A DNA stretch of 64,000 nt from Bacteroidia bacterium (GTDB taxonomy: Bacteria; Bacteroidota; Bacteroidia; J057; JADKCL01). The stretch is taken from positions 372,001 to 436,000 of the forward strand of contig JACJYV010000005.1 of NCBI GenBank assembly GCA_020635905.1, given 5' to 3'. Under the pieces are notes generated by a model, which was not told where the DNA came from, did not search any database, and worked only from the letters and a program-made list of their open reading frames with translations. The position numbers were made by a program, and so were the translations under genes. This document shows positions 7,113 through 16,257 of the stretch, piece by piece (within the stretch, counting starts at the first letter, position 1; each line of letters begins with the position of its first letter).

Positions 7113-9350
7113 ATGAAAAACACCCATTTTTACCGGTTCATCGCATCTTTAGCCATCGTGTTCCTGAGCTGGTCCAACCTTTCTGCCCAGGGCACCCTTA
7201 CCCTTAACGAGGAATTCAAAATTGACAAAGGCGAGTGGACCATCCGCTCCAACGACAAAGTCAATGCCCGCATCGAGGGCAATAAATACCTGATCGAGCA
7301 CCTGCGTCCCTCGGGATCCTGGCTTTTCTGGAAGAATTCCGTCATGCTCGATCCCTCCAATCATTTCACCATCGAAACCCAAATGACCCAGACTTCGGGC
7401 AATCCCGAAGAAGGATTTGGTTTTGTGTGGGGTGCCCAGGACGCGGCCAATTTTTACAGTTTTGTGATCACCTCCAAAGGCAATTACCGCATATCCAAAT
7501 ACCGCGACGCCAAATACACGGAGATCAAGGAATTTACCCCCGCCTCTGATATCATCGAGGAGCAGGGCAAGGCAAATAAACTCACCATCCGCAAATACAA
7601 CGACCTGATTTCCTTCTACATCAACGATGAATGGGTATTTTCCACCCCGTTTCAGTCGTTTATGGGCCCCAAGGCCGGATTTGTGGTGTATGGCGAAAAT
7701 TCTGTAGCAGTTGATTACCTTCGCATCAGCCAGGAAAAACAGCTTCCCCTGACTTTCCGCGAAACGTTTGATAATAACTCCAACGGATGGCTGCGCGGCG
7801 ACGAAAACCTGAGTGCATCCCGCATTGAAAACGGGAAATACATCATCCGCAGCAAAAAAGCCAATGAAGTAACCGTTGAGTACAAAGATATTCCCGTTTC
7901 CTCCTCCCTCGACTTTCTGGTTGAAGCCAATATGTCGCAACTGGCCGGGGACGACGAAAACGGATTCGGGATCATTCTGGCTTCCCAGGATCCCCGCGAT
8001 TCCTACGCCATGATCATCAGCAGCGATGGCACCTACCTCATTTCCAGGTGGATCCATGGCGATCACCAGGCCGTGCAGGACTGGACCGAGGCTCCTGAAG
8101 GAGCGCTGTTTCCCATGGGCAAATCCAATAAACTGGCGATCCGCAGAACGGGAACCACGGCATCCTTCTTTGCCAATGACCGCTTCCTCTTCGAATCTTC
8201 CATGCGCGATTTTCCCATCGCCCGCATTGGGTTTGTGGTCTATGACACCCTGACCATCGCGGTGGAGGACCTTTCTGTGCGCATTGGTTCGGCTATTCCC
8301 CAGGACCTGCCTCCCACCCTGACCATGATCAGTCCCAGCAGCGACCATACGACCACGCCTGACAAAGATTTCAACCTGGAAATCGGGATCAATTCTCCTT
8401 CCAACATCACAGAGGTCAATATTTATGTGAACGGTACCTTCCAGAAAGGTGGCTTTTCTCCTGCGGATGCTGAAAGTGGATTTGATGGCTGGATCAAGGA
8501 AAAAATTGCCCTGCAGGACGGGGTAAATGCGATCAAACTGATCGTGAAAAACCAGAGCGGCGGCATGATCACGGAAACCCGCCTGGTCAATGTGACCAAG
8601 GCAGAAGACGGCCGAAATGGCCAGGATTATGCTCTTTTCTTCGCCACGGACGAGTACGACTACTGGTCAAATCTGGTCAATCCCATCAACGATGCCCGCA
8701 CCATTGCCGAGGAACTCGAATCGCATTACGGCTTTAACACGGAAGTGGTGGTCAATGCCAGCCGGGAACAGATTCTGAATAAGCTAAAGGAATACGCCAA
8801 GCGCAAATACAATTCAGAAGATCAGCTTTCCCTCTTTTTCATGGGTCACGGCAAGTTTGATGAATTTTTTGGCGAAGGGTATGTGGTTTGCAAAAACTCC
8901 CTCAAAGACGACGAGGGAAATGGTTCTTACATTGCCCACTCCACCCTGCGTACCGTGGTGAATAATATTCCCTGCGACCATATTTTCCTGGCCATGGACG
9001 TCTGCTTTGGCGGCACCATTGATCCTTTCATCGCGGAAAGCGCACACCGTGGCGGGGAGGAAAATTACAAGGAAATGACCCAGGACGAATTCATCAAGCG
9101 GAAAATGAAGTACAAAACCCGCCGTTACCTCACTTCAGGTGGCAAGGAATACGTTCCTGACGGAAAACCCGGCAATCACAGTCCTTTTGCCCGGAAATTC
9201 CTGGAAGCCCTGCGTACCTACGGCGGTCACGACAAAATCATTACCCTGGCCGAATTGCTGGTCTATTTCGAGCGACTGACCCCGGCGCCCCGTTCGGGTG
9301 AGTTTGGCTCCAATGAGCCCGGCTCGGATTTTCTCTTTATCACCAAATAA
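7113..9350 (+). CDS. Exported caspase-fold protein with two LamG-like modules
   Basis: A 745-residue protein with a signal peptide ending at about LSAQG (residue 27). Two homologous jelly-roll modules of the LamG / 3-keto-disaccharide hydrolase type (about 45-205 and 230-395) share the pattern GFGFVWGAQD...FYSFVI and GFGIILASQD...SYAMII. An Ig-like segment follows (about 400-490, opening PPTLTMISPSS). The caspase domain begins at about 505 with the dyad His579 in FFMGHGKFD and Cys631 in AMDVCFGG. The DVCFGG form is close to metacaspase DSCFSG. LamG-like modules usually bind glycans or proteins, so target binding by the N-terminal half is an inference. A purine-rich AAGGTGAG precedes the ATG. 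The DUF3592 gene starts 3 bases after the stop. Confidence 0.85.
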   Translation: MKNTHFYRFIASLAIVFLSWSNLSAQGTLTLNEEFKIDKGEWTIRSNDKVNARIEGNKYLIEHLRPSGSWLFWKNSVMLDPSNHFTIETQMTQTSGNPEEGFGFVWGAQDAANFYSFVITSKGNYRISKYRDAKYTEIKEFTPASDIIEEQGKANKLTIRKYNDLISFYINDEWVFSTPFQSFMGPKAGFVVYGENSVAVDYLRISQEKQLPLTFRETFDNNSNGWLRGDENLSASRIENGKYIIRSKKANEVTVEYKDIPVSSSLDFLVEANMSQLAGDDENGFGIILASQDPRDSYAMIISSDGTYLISRWIHGDHQAVQDWTEAPEGALFPMGKSNKLAIRRTGTTASFFANDRFLFESSMRDFPIARIGFVVYDTLTIAVEDLSVRIGSAIPQDLPPTLTMISPSSDHTTTPDKDFNLEIGINSPSNITEVNIYVNGTFQKGGFSPADAESGFDGWIKEKIALQDGVNAIKLIVKNQSGGMITETRLVNVTKAEDGRNGQDYALFFATDEYDYWSNLVNPINDARTIAEELESHYGFNTEVVVNASREQILNKLKEYAKRKYNSEDQLSLFFMGHGKFDEFFGEGYVVCKNSLKDDEGNGSYIAHSTLRTVVNNIPCDHIFLAMDVCFGGTIDPFIAESAHRGGEENYKEMTQDEFIKRKMKYKTRRYLTSGGKEYVPDGKPGNHSPFARKFLEALRTYGGHDKIITLAELLVYFERLTPAPRSGEFGSNEPGSDFLFITK

Positions 9351-9353
9351 TCC

Positions 9354-10238
9354 ATGCAGGAAGGCAATTTAGAACACTCCTTCCGCTTTTCTCAGCCTCC
9401 CAGAACCATTACTCTGGAAGTGAAACTCATGAACTGGTTTGGAGGGTTCATGAATATGTTTGGCTGGTTGTTTTTTGGTTTTGGAATGATTTTCGTGTGG
9501 GTTTTTATGCCCATGGCCGACTTTTCCTTTGTCACTTTCTCGGGGGAACTCGTCACCGTGCCGGGGATTTTTGTGTCGGAAAATTCCACCAATGTGGAGG
9601 TCAACGAAGAATCTGTCTGGGCTTACCATTATAAATATGTGGTGAATGGCGACACCCTGAGCGGGGTTTCCTATGGCAGGTATGGCCTGCCTGGCTTCAA
9701 AAATCAACTGGTAGTTGAGTATAAGGCAGAGAATCCTGCAATTTCCCGTCTCCAGGGCATGAGCAACAAAGAAATGCCCTGGATGGTCGCAATTACCCTG
9801 CTTTTTCCTCTGGCAGGCCTGATTATTGCGGGAATTGGCTACGCCAAAGGCCTCAAATCAGTGAGCCTGCTCAAAATCGGGGTGCCCGCGTTCGGAAAAC
9901 TGATTCGGAAAATCCCCACCAATACTACCATCAATGAAAATACGGTTTACAGGTGTGTGTTTGAGTTTCTGGACGAACGGGGCCAGAGACACACCATGGA
10001 AACCAAAACCCACCTGACGCACGTTCTGGAGGATGATGCCCTGGAGGAACTGCTCTATGATCCCGACCGGCCCGAATTTGCCATCACCCTTGACGACCTG
10101 CCCGGGCGCCCCTTCTGCAATGGCGACGGATTGGTTACTTTTTCAAAATCAACCACTCAGGGTTTGGCCTCGGCCCTACCTGCCCTTTTTTCAATTGTGA
10201 TCCACGGAGCGATCTTTTTGTATATCCTGCTCTTTTAA
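9354..10238 (+). CDS. DUF3592 family membrane protein
   Basis: A 294-residue membrane protein with hydrophobic segments at about 28-53, 141-162 and 275-293. The extracytoplasmic part between the first two (VSENSTNVEVNEESVWAYHYKYVVNGDTLSGVSYG) has the DUF3592 pattern. A soluble region at 185-270 repeats a similar fold (YRCVFEFLDERGQRHTMETKTHL). Function is unknown for the family. It starts 3 bases after the caspase-fold gene and is therefore probably co-transcribed and possibly functionally linked to it. An internal Met at codon 26 (9429) is an alternative start that would leave a shorter N-terminus. Its 3' end overlaps the convergent neighbour by 4 bases. A second, shorter DUF3592 protein is encoded at 61.3 kb. 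Confidence 0.75.
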   Translation: MQEGNLEHSFRFSQPPRTITLEVKLMNWFGGFMNMFGWLFFGFGMIFVWVFMPMADFSFVTFSGELVTVPGIFVSENSTNVEVNEESVWAYHYKYVVNGDTLSGVSYGRYGLPGFKNQLVVEYKAENPAISRLQGMSNKEMPWMVAITLLFPLAGLIIAGIGYAKGLKSVSLLKIGVPAFGKLIRKIPTNTTINENTVYRCVFEFLDERGQRHTMETKTHLTHVLEDDALEELLYDPDRPEFAITLDDLPGRPFCNGDGLVTFSKSTTQGLASALPALFSIVIHGAIFLYILLF

Positions 10239-10717
10239 CCTGGCCTGAACAGCTCATTCAGCTTCAGGCGGTAGGTTTTTCCGGTCAAATGTCCTTTAAC
10301 TTCCAATTCCAGATCAATGGTCCAGTTGCCGTCGTCTTGCAATTGCCCCCTGATCCAGCCTTGCTCAATGCGCTGAAAACCCCGGTCTGCCGTGATGCAC
10401 ATTTGCCAGTAACCGCCCTGAGCTTCCAGAATCTTTGCATCTTTGAGGCGAAATTTCTTCCCCTTTGCCTCCACCTGCCACACCCAACGGGTTTCACATT
10501 CTGAGGCATTGCCGGGCTCTCCCCCATTGAGGGAACTGATTTCAAAGACAATCCCATCTCCGTCAACATACTCCAGGTTTTTGTAATCGTTGGGACGATC
10601 GGCATCGAACTTCAGAATTTTTCCGGGGAAAAATTCATACTCAGCCTGAGGGGACTGAGGCCATCCCAAGGCGGGAATGAGCCAAAGCAGGAAAAGGAAG
10701 TATTTCAGTTTTTGCAT
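10235..10717 (-). CDS. Small exported protein of unknown function
   Basis: 160 residues with a signal peptide (MQKLKYFLFLLWLIPALGWPQ). The mature part is polar and beta-rich, with conserved-looking aromatic and Cys residues (ECETRWVWQVEAKGKKFRLK, WQMCITADRGFQRIEQGW). I do not recognise the family. Its ATG overlaps the stop of the upstream GH28 gene by one base (TGATG), which indicates translational coupling. It is the last gene of the four-gene pectin-type operon, which suggests a secreted or periplasmic accessory role. Confidence 0.7.
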   Translation of the reverse strand: MQKLKYFLFLLWLIPALGWPQSPQAEYEFFPGKILKFDADRPNDYKNLEYVDGDGIVFEISSLNGGEPGNASECETRWVWQVEAKGKKFRLKDAKILEAQGGYWQMCITADRGFQRIEQGWIRGQLQDDGNWTIDLELEVKGHLTGKTYRLKLNELFRPG

Positions 10718-12315
10718 CAGTCCTGGAGTTGAAAGGTGGATTTTTGGGGAATTTCACCCTTGATCTGGTACAATTGGGTGGCCAGTTTGAAAGGATCATT
10801 ATGGCGAATGATCAGGTTTTGGGTTTCATTTCCGGAAATTTCCAACAGGGTTTTTGCTCCTGAAGCTGGAAAAGAATTTTCCAGCAGGGCATTTTGCACA
10901 TTTTCCATCCTGATCACTGGAAATTCTGAATCAATCAGCCCCTGCCGCCCGGAAAAGCGATTGATCTTCAGGTTGGAGACATTTTCAAAATGCAGGGCGC
11001 TGCCCCATTTGGGTTCCGTTTTGAGCGCATCCCAATGCACCTGCACATTGTCCAGAGTCAATCCGTCCACATTTTGCATGGCCAGACAATCCGTAGCCCG
11101 CTTGTCGGGGGCATCTTCTTCCTGCATGAAAAACTGCACATTGCGCATGGTCACATTGCGAATTTCCTTTCCCACCCTGCTTTCCAAACGGCTTGTACCC
11201 CGTCCGTGAGCCAGAATATTCTCAAAAACCACATTCTCGATGCTGCCCAGGGGAGTGTTTTCATTGCGTTTCATCACCACCAGCCAGATGGGGTCTGCGC
11301 TGCCCCACCAGTTGAAATGGCGGCGGTTGCACTCGATCGTGATGTTGGAAAAGATCACATCGCTCACGTGGCCGCCGTAGCGTACCACGATGCTGAGGCC
11401 GCGGTTGCTGTTTTTGATCACACAATTATTAAAAAGGATGTGGCGAAAATTGCCGTAGGTCTCCGTCCCAATTTTCAAAGCCGTGGAAGATGAACTGAGA
11501 ATGCAGTTGGAAACGGTGATATTTTCGGTGTCGAATTCGTGGGCGCCCCAGGATTTGAGCACGATGGCATCGTCGCCCGTGATGATCTCAGAATCTGAAA
11601 TGATCACGTCGCGGCTGGCATTGATGTCGATGCCGTCGGCATTGACGCCCGATTCGAGGCTGGTATGGACATAAATGCCATGGATGCGAATGCGCTCGCT
11701 GTTAAGCAAATTCATGGTCCAAAAGCTGGATTCAATAAAAGAAACGCCTTCTATGGTCAGTCCTTTGCAGCGGGTCACCAGCAGAAGGTAGTTTACGGGG
11801 GGAATTTTATAGTACATTTTCATTTCAACCCCTGCCTTGCGAGCCAGTTCCGTCTCCCCTGCAATAAATGCATCCGTTTCTTCCAAATCACGCCATTCCC
11901 GCTCTGCCTGTCCATGCAGGGTACCTTTTCCGCAAATGGAAAAATTTTCGGCTCCATTGGCATATAGAAGGGTGGGTGCGGGGCAATGTTCCAGAGGAAG
12001 GCGGTAATCGTCTATATTTCGGCTGGCGTAAAGAGTGGCCCCCGCTTCGAGATGAAAGGTTACGTTGGATTTGAGAATCAGGGTGCCTGAGAGGTAATCG
12101 CCGGGCGGCAGATATACTTTTCCGCCTCCGTTTTGATACGCCTGGTCGATGGCGGCCTGGATAAAAGTGGTCTGTAAATCAGACTTTTGGCCCGTGGCGC
12201 CAAAGTCGCGTACATTGAAAGTCTGGGCCTGCAACAAGGAAAACGCCAGGCAGAAAATCATTCCCAGGCACAATTTCTTTTGATTCCATCCCAGTATTTG
12301 CAGGGTATCTTTCAT
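10717..12315 (-). CDS. Glycoside hydrolase family 28 (polygalacturonase-type)
   Basis: A 532-residue exported protein (signal peptide to about LLQAQ, residue 31). GH28 enzymes are right-handed beta-helices that hydrolyse alpha-galacturonide bonds in pectin by inversion. Seen: the N-terminal FNVRDFGATGQKSD, an Asn/Asp triad motif NADGID (225-230) and ITGDDAIVLKS with the paired aspartates D248-D249. These match the family's NTDG and DD motifs. The usual GHG motif reads TETYG here and the final basic motif is RGLSIVVR, as in many Bacteroidota exo- or rhamnogalacturonan-type members. The ATG overlaps the stop of the CBM9-like gene by 4 bases. The exact substrate (homogalacturonan or rhamnogalacturonan) is inferred only from the GH106-like neighbour. 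Confidence 0.88.
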   Translation of the reverse strand: MKDTLQILGWNQKKLCLGMIFCLAFSLLQAQTFNVRDFGATGQKSDLQTTFIQAAIDQAYQNGGGKVYLPPGDYLSGTLILKSNVTFHLEAGATLYASRNIDDYRLPLEHCPAPTLLYANGAENFSICGKGTLHGQAEREWRDLEETDAFIAGETELARKAGVEMKMYYKIPPVNYLLLVTRCKGLTIEGVSFIESSFWTMNLLNSERIRIHGIYVHTSLESGVNADGIDINASRDVIISDSEIITGDDAIVLKSWGAHEFDTENITVSNCILSSSSTALKIGTETYGNFRHILFNNCVIKNSNRGLSIVVRYGGHVSDVIFSNITIECNRRHFNWWGSADPIWLVVMKRNENTPLGSIENVVFENILAHGRGTSRLESRVGKEIRNVTMRNVQFFMQEEDAPDKRATDCLAMQNVDGLTLDNVQVHWDALKTEPKWGSALHFENVSNLKINRFSGRQGLIDSEFPVIRMENVQNALLENSFPASGAKTLLEISGNETQNLIIRHNDPFKLATQLYQIKGEIPQKSTFQLQD

Positions 12316-13229
12316 TTTTCCTTCCTTTCAATGGATTCAATGGATTTGCTGAGCACCACGGTACGCCAGGTTTGGTCGGGATCGCCTTTTCCATAAATGA
12401 GCAGGTGGCCCCCGTATTCTCCCCCGTCAGGATCGCAATGTACGATCATCATTTTGTATTTCTGGCCCATTTTGGGCCTTTTCCACATGGGGTCGGCCCT
12501 GGGGCCGACCGAGGGCAGGTCGATGCGGGCTTCGAGTACATAATCAGCCGCCGAACGCCCCCAGGGGTTGAAGGTGAGCCTGTATTCGCCTGCGAACTTT
12601 GGCAGTGGCTCCTCGACAAAGGTCTCTTGGAGGGTCCCGTGGCGCCACCAGGCGCCATAATCAGGGTAGGTGGAATCGGCGATGAAGGCGAAGCCGTGGT
12701 CGCCCGTGCCAAAGGTATCGGCCTTACTGTCGGCGGGCATTTCAAAAAACCAGGCGACTGCATCTTTGTAATACCAGCGTTTGGGGGCATGCTTGCTTTC
12801 GGTCACATCATTCACATTGTCGAATACCTCGGCGCCGAGGTAGAGGCTTTCGTCGTCCCAGGCGAGGTAGTAGCGGGCAGCGAGATCCATTTCCAGGGGA
12901 GGTTCATTTCCGTGATCGGTAAGACGATTTTTGTGGGGATCGTACCAGGAGGCTTTGCTGACCCTTTGCAGGTCCCACATGCCGTCTGTAAAGGCATAGT
13001 TTTTCCACTCGCTCAGGTCGCCGTCGATTTTGGGGGTAAAGGGCAGGTATGGGGCTTCAATGGGTATCAGATGATCGGCAGAGGCGAGGTCAGTGGAGGT
13101 GAATTTTGCATTTCCAGATCCAGACTTGCAGGAAAACAGAGCCACAATCAACAAAAAGAATGCGCCCGGGAAATGGGCAGGGACTTTGCCAATTCTGGTT
13201 TCAACGTCGTATCTGGCGTTCATTTTCAT
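12312..13229 (-). CDS. CBM9-like sugar-binding lipoprotein
   Basis: 305 residues. A hydrophobic stretch FFLLIVALFSC ends in a lipobox Cys at about residue 34, so the protein is probably membrane-anchored. The mature part has the carbohydrate-binding family 9-like sandwich pattern: PKIDGDLSEWKN near the start, YYLAWDDESLYLGAEVFDN, KDAVAWFFEMP, YVLEARIDLPSVG. Such domains bind sugar ends or serve as uncharacterised glycan-processing accessory proteins. It lies 2 bases after the GH106-like gene and overlaps the GH28 gene by 4 bases, so glycan capture for these enzymes is the likely job. An 8-bp inverted repeat (GGTCGGCC, 12491-12510) lies within it. Confidence 0.8.
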   Translation of the reverse strand: MKMNARYDVETRIGKVPAHFPGAFFLLIVALFSCKSGSGNAKFTSTDLASADHLIPIEAPYLPFTPKIDGDLSEWKNYAFTDGMWDLQRVSKASWYDPHKNRLTDHGNEPPLEMDLAARYYLAWDDESLYLGAEVFDNVNDVTESKHAPKRWYYKDAVAWFFEMPADSKADTFGTGDHGFAFIADSTYPDYGAWWRHGTLQETFVEEPLPKFAGEYRLTFNPWGRSAADYVLEARIDLPSVGPRADPMWKRPKMGQKYKMMIVHCDPDGGEYGGHLLIYGKGDPDQTWRTVVLSKSIESIERKEK

Positions 13230-13231
13230 GC

Positions 13232-15223
13232 TTAGAAATACCTTAACTGGGGCTCCCGTGGTTTAGATATTGGCCGGGGTGGAAAATAAGAGATGTCCAG
13301 GAAATCTGCCTTTCCGTTTCTTTGCACAGATATCAGGAGCGATTGATAGGGAGGAAATTCAAGATCAAGTTCAATCTCCTTGCCAAAGGCATGAATTTTT
13401 ATTCTGGATTGACAGGCTTGCTCCCGAAAAGACTGACCGGGCACCATGGGATACTTCAACCCCGCGGAAGCGGGGTCGGCAAGGAACAGCAAAATCCCTT
13501 CATTGGTTTCACGAGCCCACCAATCCATGGCAATTGGTTCATGGTTTTGGGTATTTATTGCTGGCAATATTTCAACCAGCGGAGGAAAAATGACCTGGTC
13601 CAGCTCGTTTTTTACATTTTGCAGAGCAAGCAATTCTTCCAGCATTACTCCAAACTCAGAGTCTTTTTTGAAGCCGGGTTCAAGAGGCGACTGCTTCAGA
13701 ATCACGGGCAGTCCTGCCCGGGCCAACCTCAGTATCCCGACCAACGCATCTGCATCCAGATACTGCACATCCAGATATAAAAAGGAAAAGCGCCCCTCTC
13801 CCACCTTCAGTTTTCCCTGAGAAAACTCTGCCTGGCGGAGATAATCTCCATTGATCCACAATGGATTATAGCCTTTCAACTCCTCAGGAAACTCCAGATC
13901 ACGCATTTCATACTGGCCCCAAACCCAGGAACGCCTCTTTTCGGGGGGATAGGGTCCGGCCATGACTTTGTCTTCCCAGGGAAAATAAACAGCTGCATCT
14001 GACCAGGTGCGGCCCTGCTTCATCCACCCTGAAACCTTGGTAAAATATGCATTCAATTCTGGCAAACCCTCGGCCAGACGGGTGCCGGGCCCGATGTAGG
14101 TGGTGGCAAAAAAATTGGCGGTATCGCCCGCTACCTGGTATGGCATGCCATGGTAAACCAGGTGGTTGATGCCGTGGGCAAAGAGGGCATCGCCCAGGAG
14201 TTTGAGATCGGCGGCATTTTCCTCGCGCAGCCAGGTGCCCGGAAAGCCATAAAGGCAGGTAAAGGCCTCGGCCGAGACTTCCCGCCTGCCTGTAAGGCAG
14301 GCGGCGGATGCGGGGATGGCCGAATAGGCGGGCTCGTTGAGCAGGGCTTCAGATTCGGGGACGTCGGGCAGGCCGTAGGCCGTGAGCACATTGGTGGGCG
14401 AAGCCAGGCATTGCACCCGGGAAATGGCCTGCATTTTCCGGGCATTGCGCACAAAAGGCTCGTAAAAGCCTTCCAGCACCTGCGTATGCAGGTGCTTCAT
14501 GTAGTCGTAACGAATCTGGGGCAGGCTGTCCAGCCGGCCCATATAGGGTTCCAGGCGATAGCCAAACCGCTCATGAAAGGTCTCTCCAAAGGTGGCCGAC
14601 CAGATTTTTTGCTCAAAATCGAGCCTGATTTCCCAGGAGTCAGTAAACAGAGCAGATTTTCCTGGACGAATGAGGGGAGAAAATGCCTGATTCAGGGGTT
14701 GGCGATAGGCGGCAAAGGCATTGCTGTCGAGGTGGTCGAGGACGAGGGGCTTGAAGGGATAATTCCAGGCAAAACTGACCCGCTGGCGAAAGGTGGAGTC
14801 TCCATAGATTTTGGTTCCGTACTTTTCAGGCAGGTCGCTGGAAGCGGCCGGCCAGGCCGAACCAAAGGTGAAGTCGCAGCCCAGGCCCAGACTGTCGGCC
14901 ACCTGCACGGTGTATTGCATGGCATCCTGCCAGTCCTGACTCAGCCATTTGGGCCCCGTGGTGTCACGGGGAATCCGGGCATTATAGCGCCAGGGAGGGT
15001 AGATCCAGGCGATTTCCACCCCGCCAAATCCACTTTGCCTGACCCAATTGAGCTGAAAGCGCACATCTTTTTTGTGGATGGGCTGAGAAAACCACCACCA
15101 GCGGACGTAAGGCCGGCTGTCGGGGTAGTGGAGGACGGAGTCAGGAATGGGTTCGGGCCGATGGCATGACAGGAGCATGATTAAGCCCAGAAGGAAAGAA
15201 AATGTGCCTGACTTGCCAAACAT
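13232..15223 (-). CDS. GH106-like alpha-L-rhamnosidase family lipoprotein
   Basis: 663 residues with a lipobox (LIMLLSC, Cys at about 20). It matches the large glycosyl-hydrolase family related to GH106 rhamnosidases: RPYVRWWWFSQPI near residue 38, LNWVRQSGFGGVEIAW near 60, LGLGCDFTFGSAWP near 112, LFTDSWEIRL near 192, and GRREVSAEAFTC near 315. These enzymes remove terminal L-rhamnose from rhamnogalacturonan. Its length is shorter than many GH106 enzymes (often about 1,000 residues), so a C-terminal module may be missing or it may be a related subfamily. It is first in the operon. A 23-base inverted repeat sits in a variable loop of the protein (see 14282). Confidence 0.75.
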   Translation of the reverse strand: MFGKSGTFSFLLGLIMLLSCHRPEPIPDSVLHYPDSRPYVRWWWFSQPIHKKDVRFQLNWVRQSGFGGVEIAWIYPPWRYNARIPRDTTGPKWLSQDWQDAMQYTVQVADSLGLGCDFTFGSAWPAASSDLPEKYGTKIYGDSTFRQRVSFAWNYPFKPLVLDHLDSNAFAAYRQPLNQAFSPLIRPGKSALFTDSWEIRLDFEQKIWSATFGETFHERFGYRLEPYMGRLDSLPQIRYDYMKHLHTQVLEGFYEPFVRNARKMQAISRVQCLASPTNVLTAYGLPDVPESEALLNEPAYSAIPASAACLTGRREVSAEAFTCLYGFPGTWLREENAADLKLLGDALFAHGINHLVYHGMPYQVAGDTANFFATTYIGPGTRLAEGLPELNAYFTKVSGWMKQGRTWSDAAVYFPWEDKVMAGPYPPEKRRSWVWGQYEMRDLEFPEELKGYNPLWINGDYLRQAEFSQGKLKVGEGRFSFLYLDVQYLDADALVGILRLARAGLPVILKQSPLEPGFKKDSEFGVMLEELLALQNVKNELDQVIFPPLVEILPAINTQNHEPIAMDWWARETNEGILLFLADPASAGLKYPMVPGQSFREQACQSRIKIHAFGKEIELDLEFPPYQSLLISVQRNGKADFLDISYFPPRPISKPREPQLRYF
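14282..14304. repeat. Inverted repeat inside the GH106-like gene
   Basis: Perfect 10-bp arms, CCGCCTGCCT (14282-14291) and AGGCAGGCGG (14295-14304), with loop GTA. The coding frame is preserved (residues around SAACLTGRRE). The arms share nine bases with the palindrome in ctlX, in opposite arm order. Confidence 0.75.
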
Positions 15224-15300
15224 GGTCTGAATATACGAATCGCAGGCTGATTTTGGGAATTTGGGTGATTTGATGTACCTGAAACGAAAAGGCAGATTTC

Positions 15301-16173
15301 TTAATCGCCAGAATAAATATCACCCGATATTCTTTTAAGTGATTTGGTAAAATCCACCCCATTCAATACTGTTAATTGGTGCCTGCCAATCCGACTTAAC
15401 TCTGCAAAGCGGGTTTCTGATTTTATTCCCTTTTGAATTAAAACGGAATTTATGGTTTCCAGATTTGCCAGTACAGCCAGTTCATTTATGCTTGCAAAAT
15501 CGCGAATATTTTTGCCTGAAGAGGCATGCTCAGGATTGGCATTTCTCCATTCACGGGCAGTACACCCAAAAAGAGCTACGTTGATTACATCTGCTTCCTC
15601 TGCATAAACCAACCACTGTGTATCTGTAGTATAATTTGAGGAGGGGATTATATGGCTTTTTACGGCATCTGTTTGCAAATGGTAATTCAATTTACTGAGG
15701 ACCCTGGCCACATTCCATTCCAGATTATACTGATTCGATTCTACTTCTTTAAGTCTCTGGTACTCCTTAATCAAATAAATTTTAAATGCAGGACTAATTG
15801 CAGATCCAAATTCAAGAGCAATATCCCGATGGGCATATGTCCCTCCGTAACGCCCTGAACGAGAAATAATTCCCAGGGCATTAGTTTTTTCCACCCATTG
15901 AGAGGGACTTAGAACAAAGGTTGGCAATCCCGCCTCCATTCTAAAGTGGTCAAATTCGACCACTTTAAAATCTGGGTTATACAACTGCTCCCAGGTACCT
16001 AAAAACTCCAGGGTGCTTCGGTTTCGCATCCAGTTTTTTATGATATCTGCCGCCCTTGATGCCCCCTCTTTTCCCTTTGCAATGTCGGTCAGGCAAATAA
16101 AATCTTCCTGATTGTGAGAAGTGACAGACACTAATACATCCTTCACTTTTATTTGCCTGACTTTTGCTGCCAT
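15301..16173 (-). CDS. KilA-N domain protein
   Basis: 290 residues. The N-terminal KilA-N DNA-binding domain is visible: FICLTDIAKGKEGASRAADIIKNWMRNRSTLEFLGTWEQLYNPDF, then WVEKTNALGIISRSGRYGGTYAHRDIALEFGSAISPAFKIYLIKEYQRL. The C-terminal part (about 165-290) is helical, with a Fic/PhD-like reading left open (WLVYAEEADVINVALFGCTAREWRNAN). KilA-N proteins are typical of phages and mobile DNA, and stand-alone copies occur widely in Bacteroidota genomes. Its base composition looks lower in GC than the flanking genes, which suggests transfer. No integrase, transposase or flanking repeat is seen. Function of solitary copies is not established. Confidence 0.85.
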   Translation of the reverse strand: MAAKVRQIKVKDVLVSVTSHNQEDFICLTDIAKGKEGASRAADIIKNWMRNRSTLEFLGTWEQLYNPDFKVVEFDHFRMEAGLPTFVLSPSQWVEKTNALGIISRSGRYGGTYAHRDIALEFGSAISPAFKIYLIKEYQRLKEVESNQYNLEWNVARVLSKLNYHLQTDAVKSHIIPSSNYTTDTQWLVYAEEADVINVALFGCTAREWRNANPEHASSGKNIRDFASINELAVLANLETINSVLIQKGIKSETRFAELSRIGRHQLTVLNGVDFTKSLKRISGDIYSGD

Positions 16174-16257
16174 TACGTTTCAATCATTTTACTCCCTCTA
16201 AATGATTATTTACAAAATTCGCGCTTCACACCCAAATCCGGTTTCCCCAAATCATCC

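Noticed and set aside
14150..15169. A 339-codon plus-strand frame opposite the GH106-like gene.
   Set aside because: Shadow frame with Gly/His-rich random composition. The minus-strand gene has a lipobox and family motifs.
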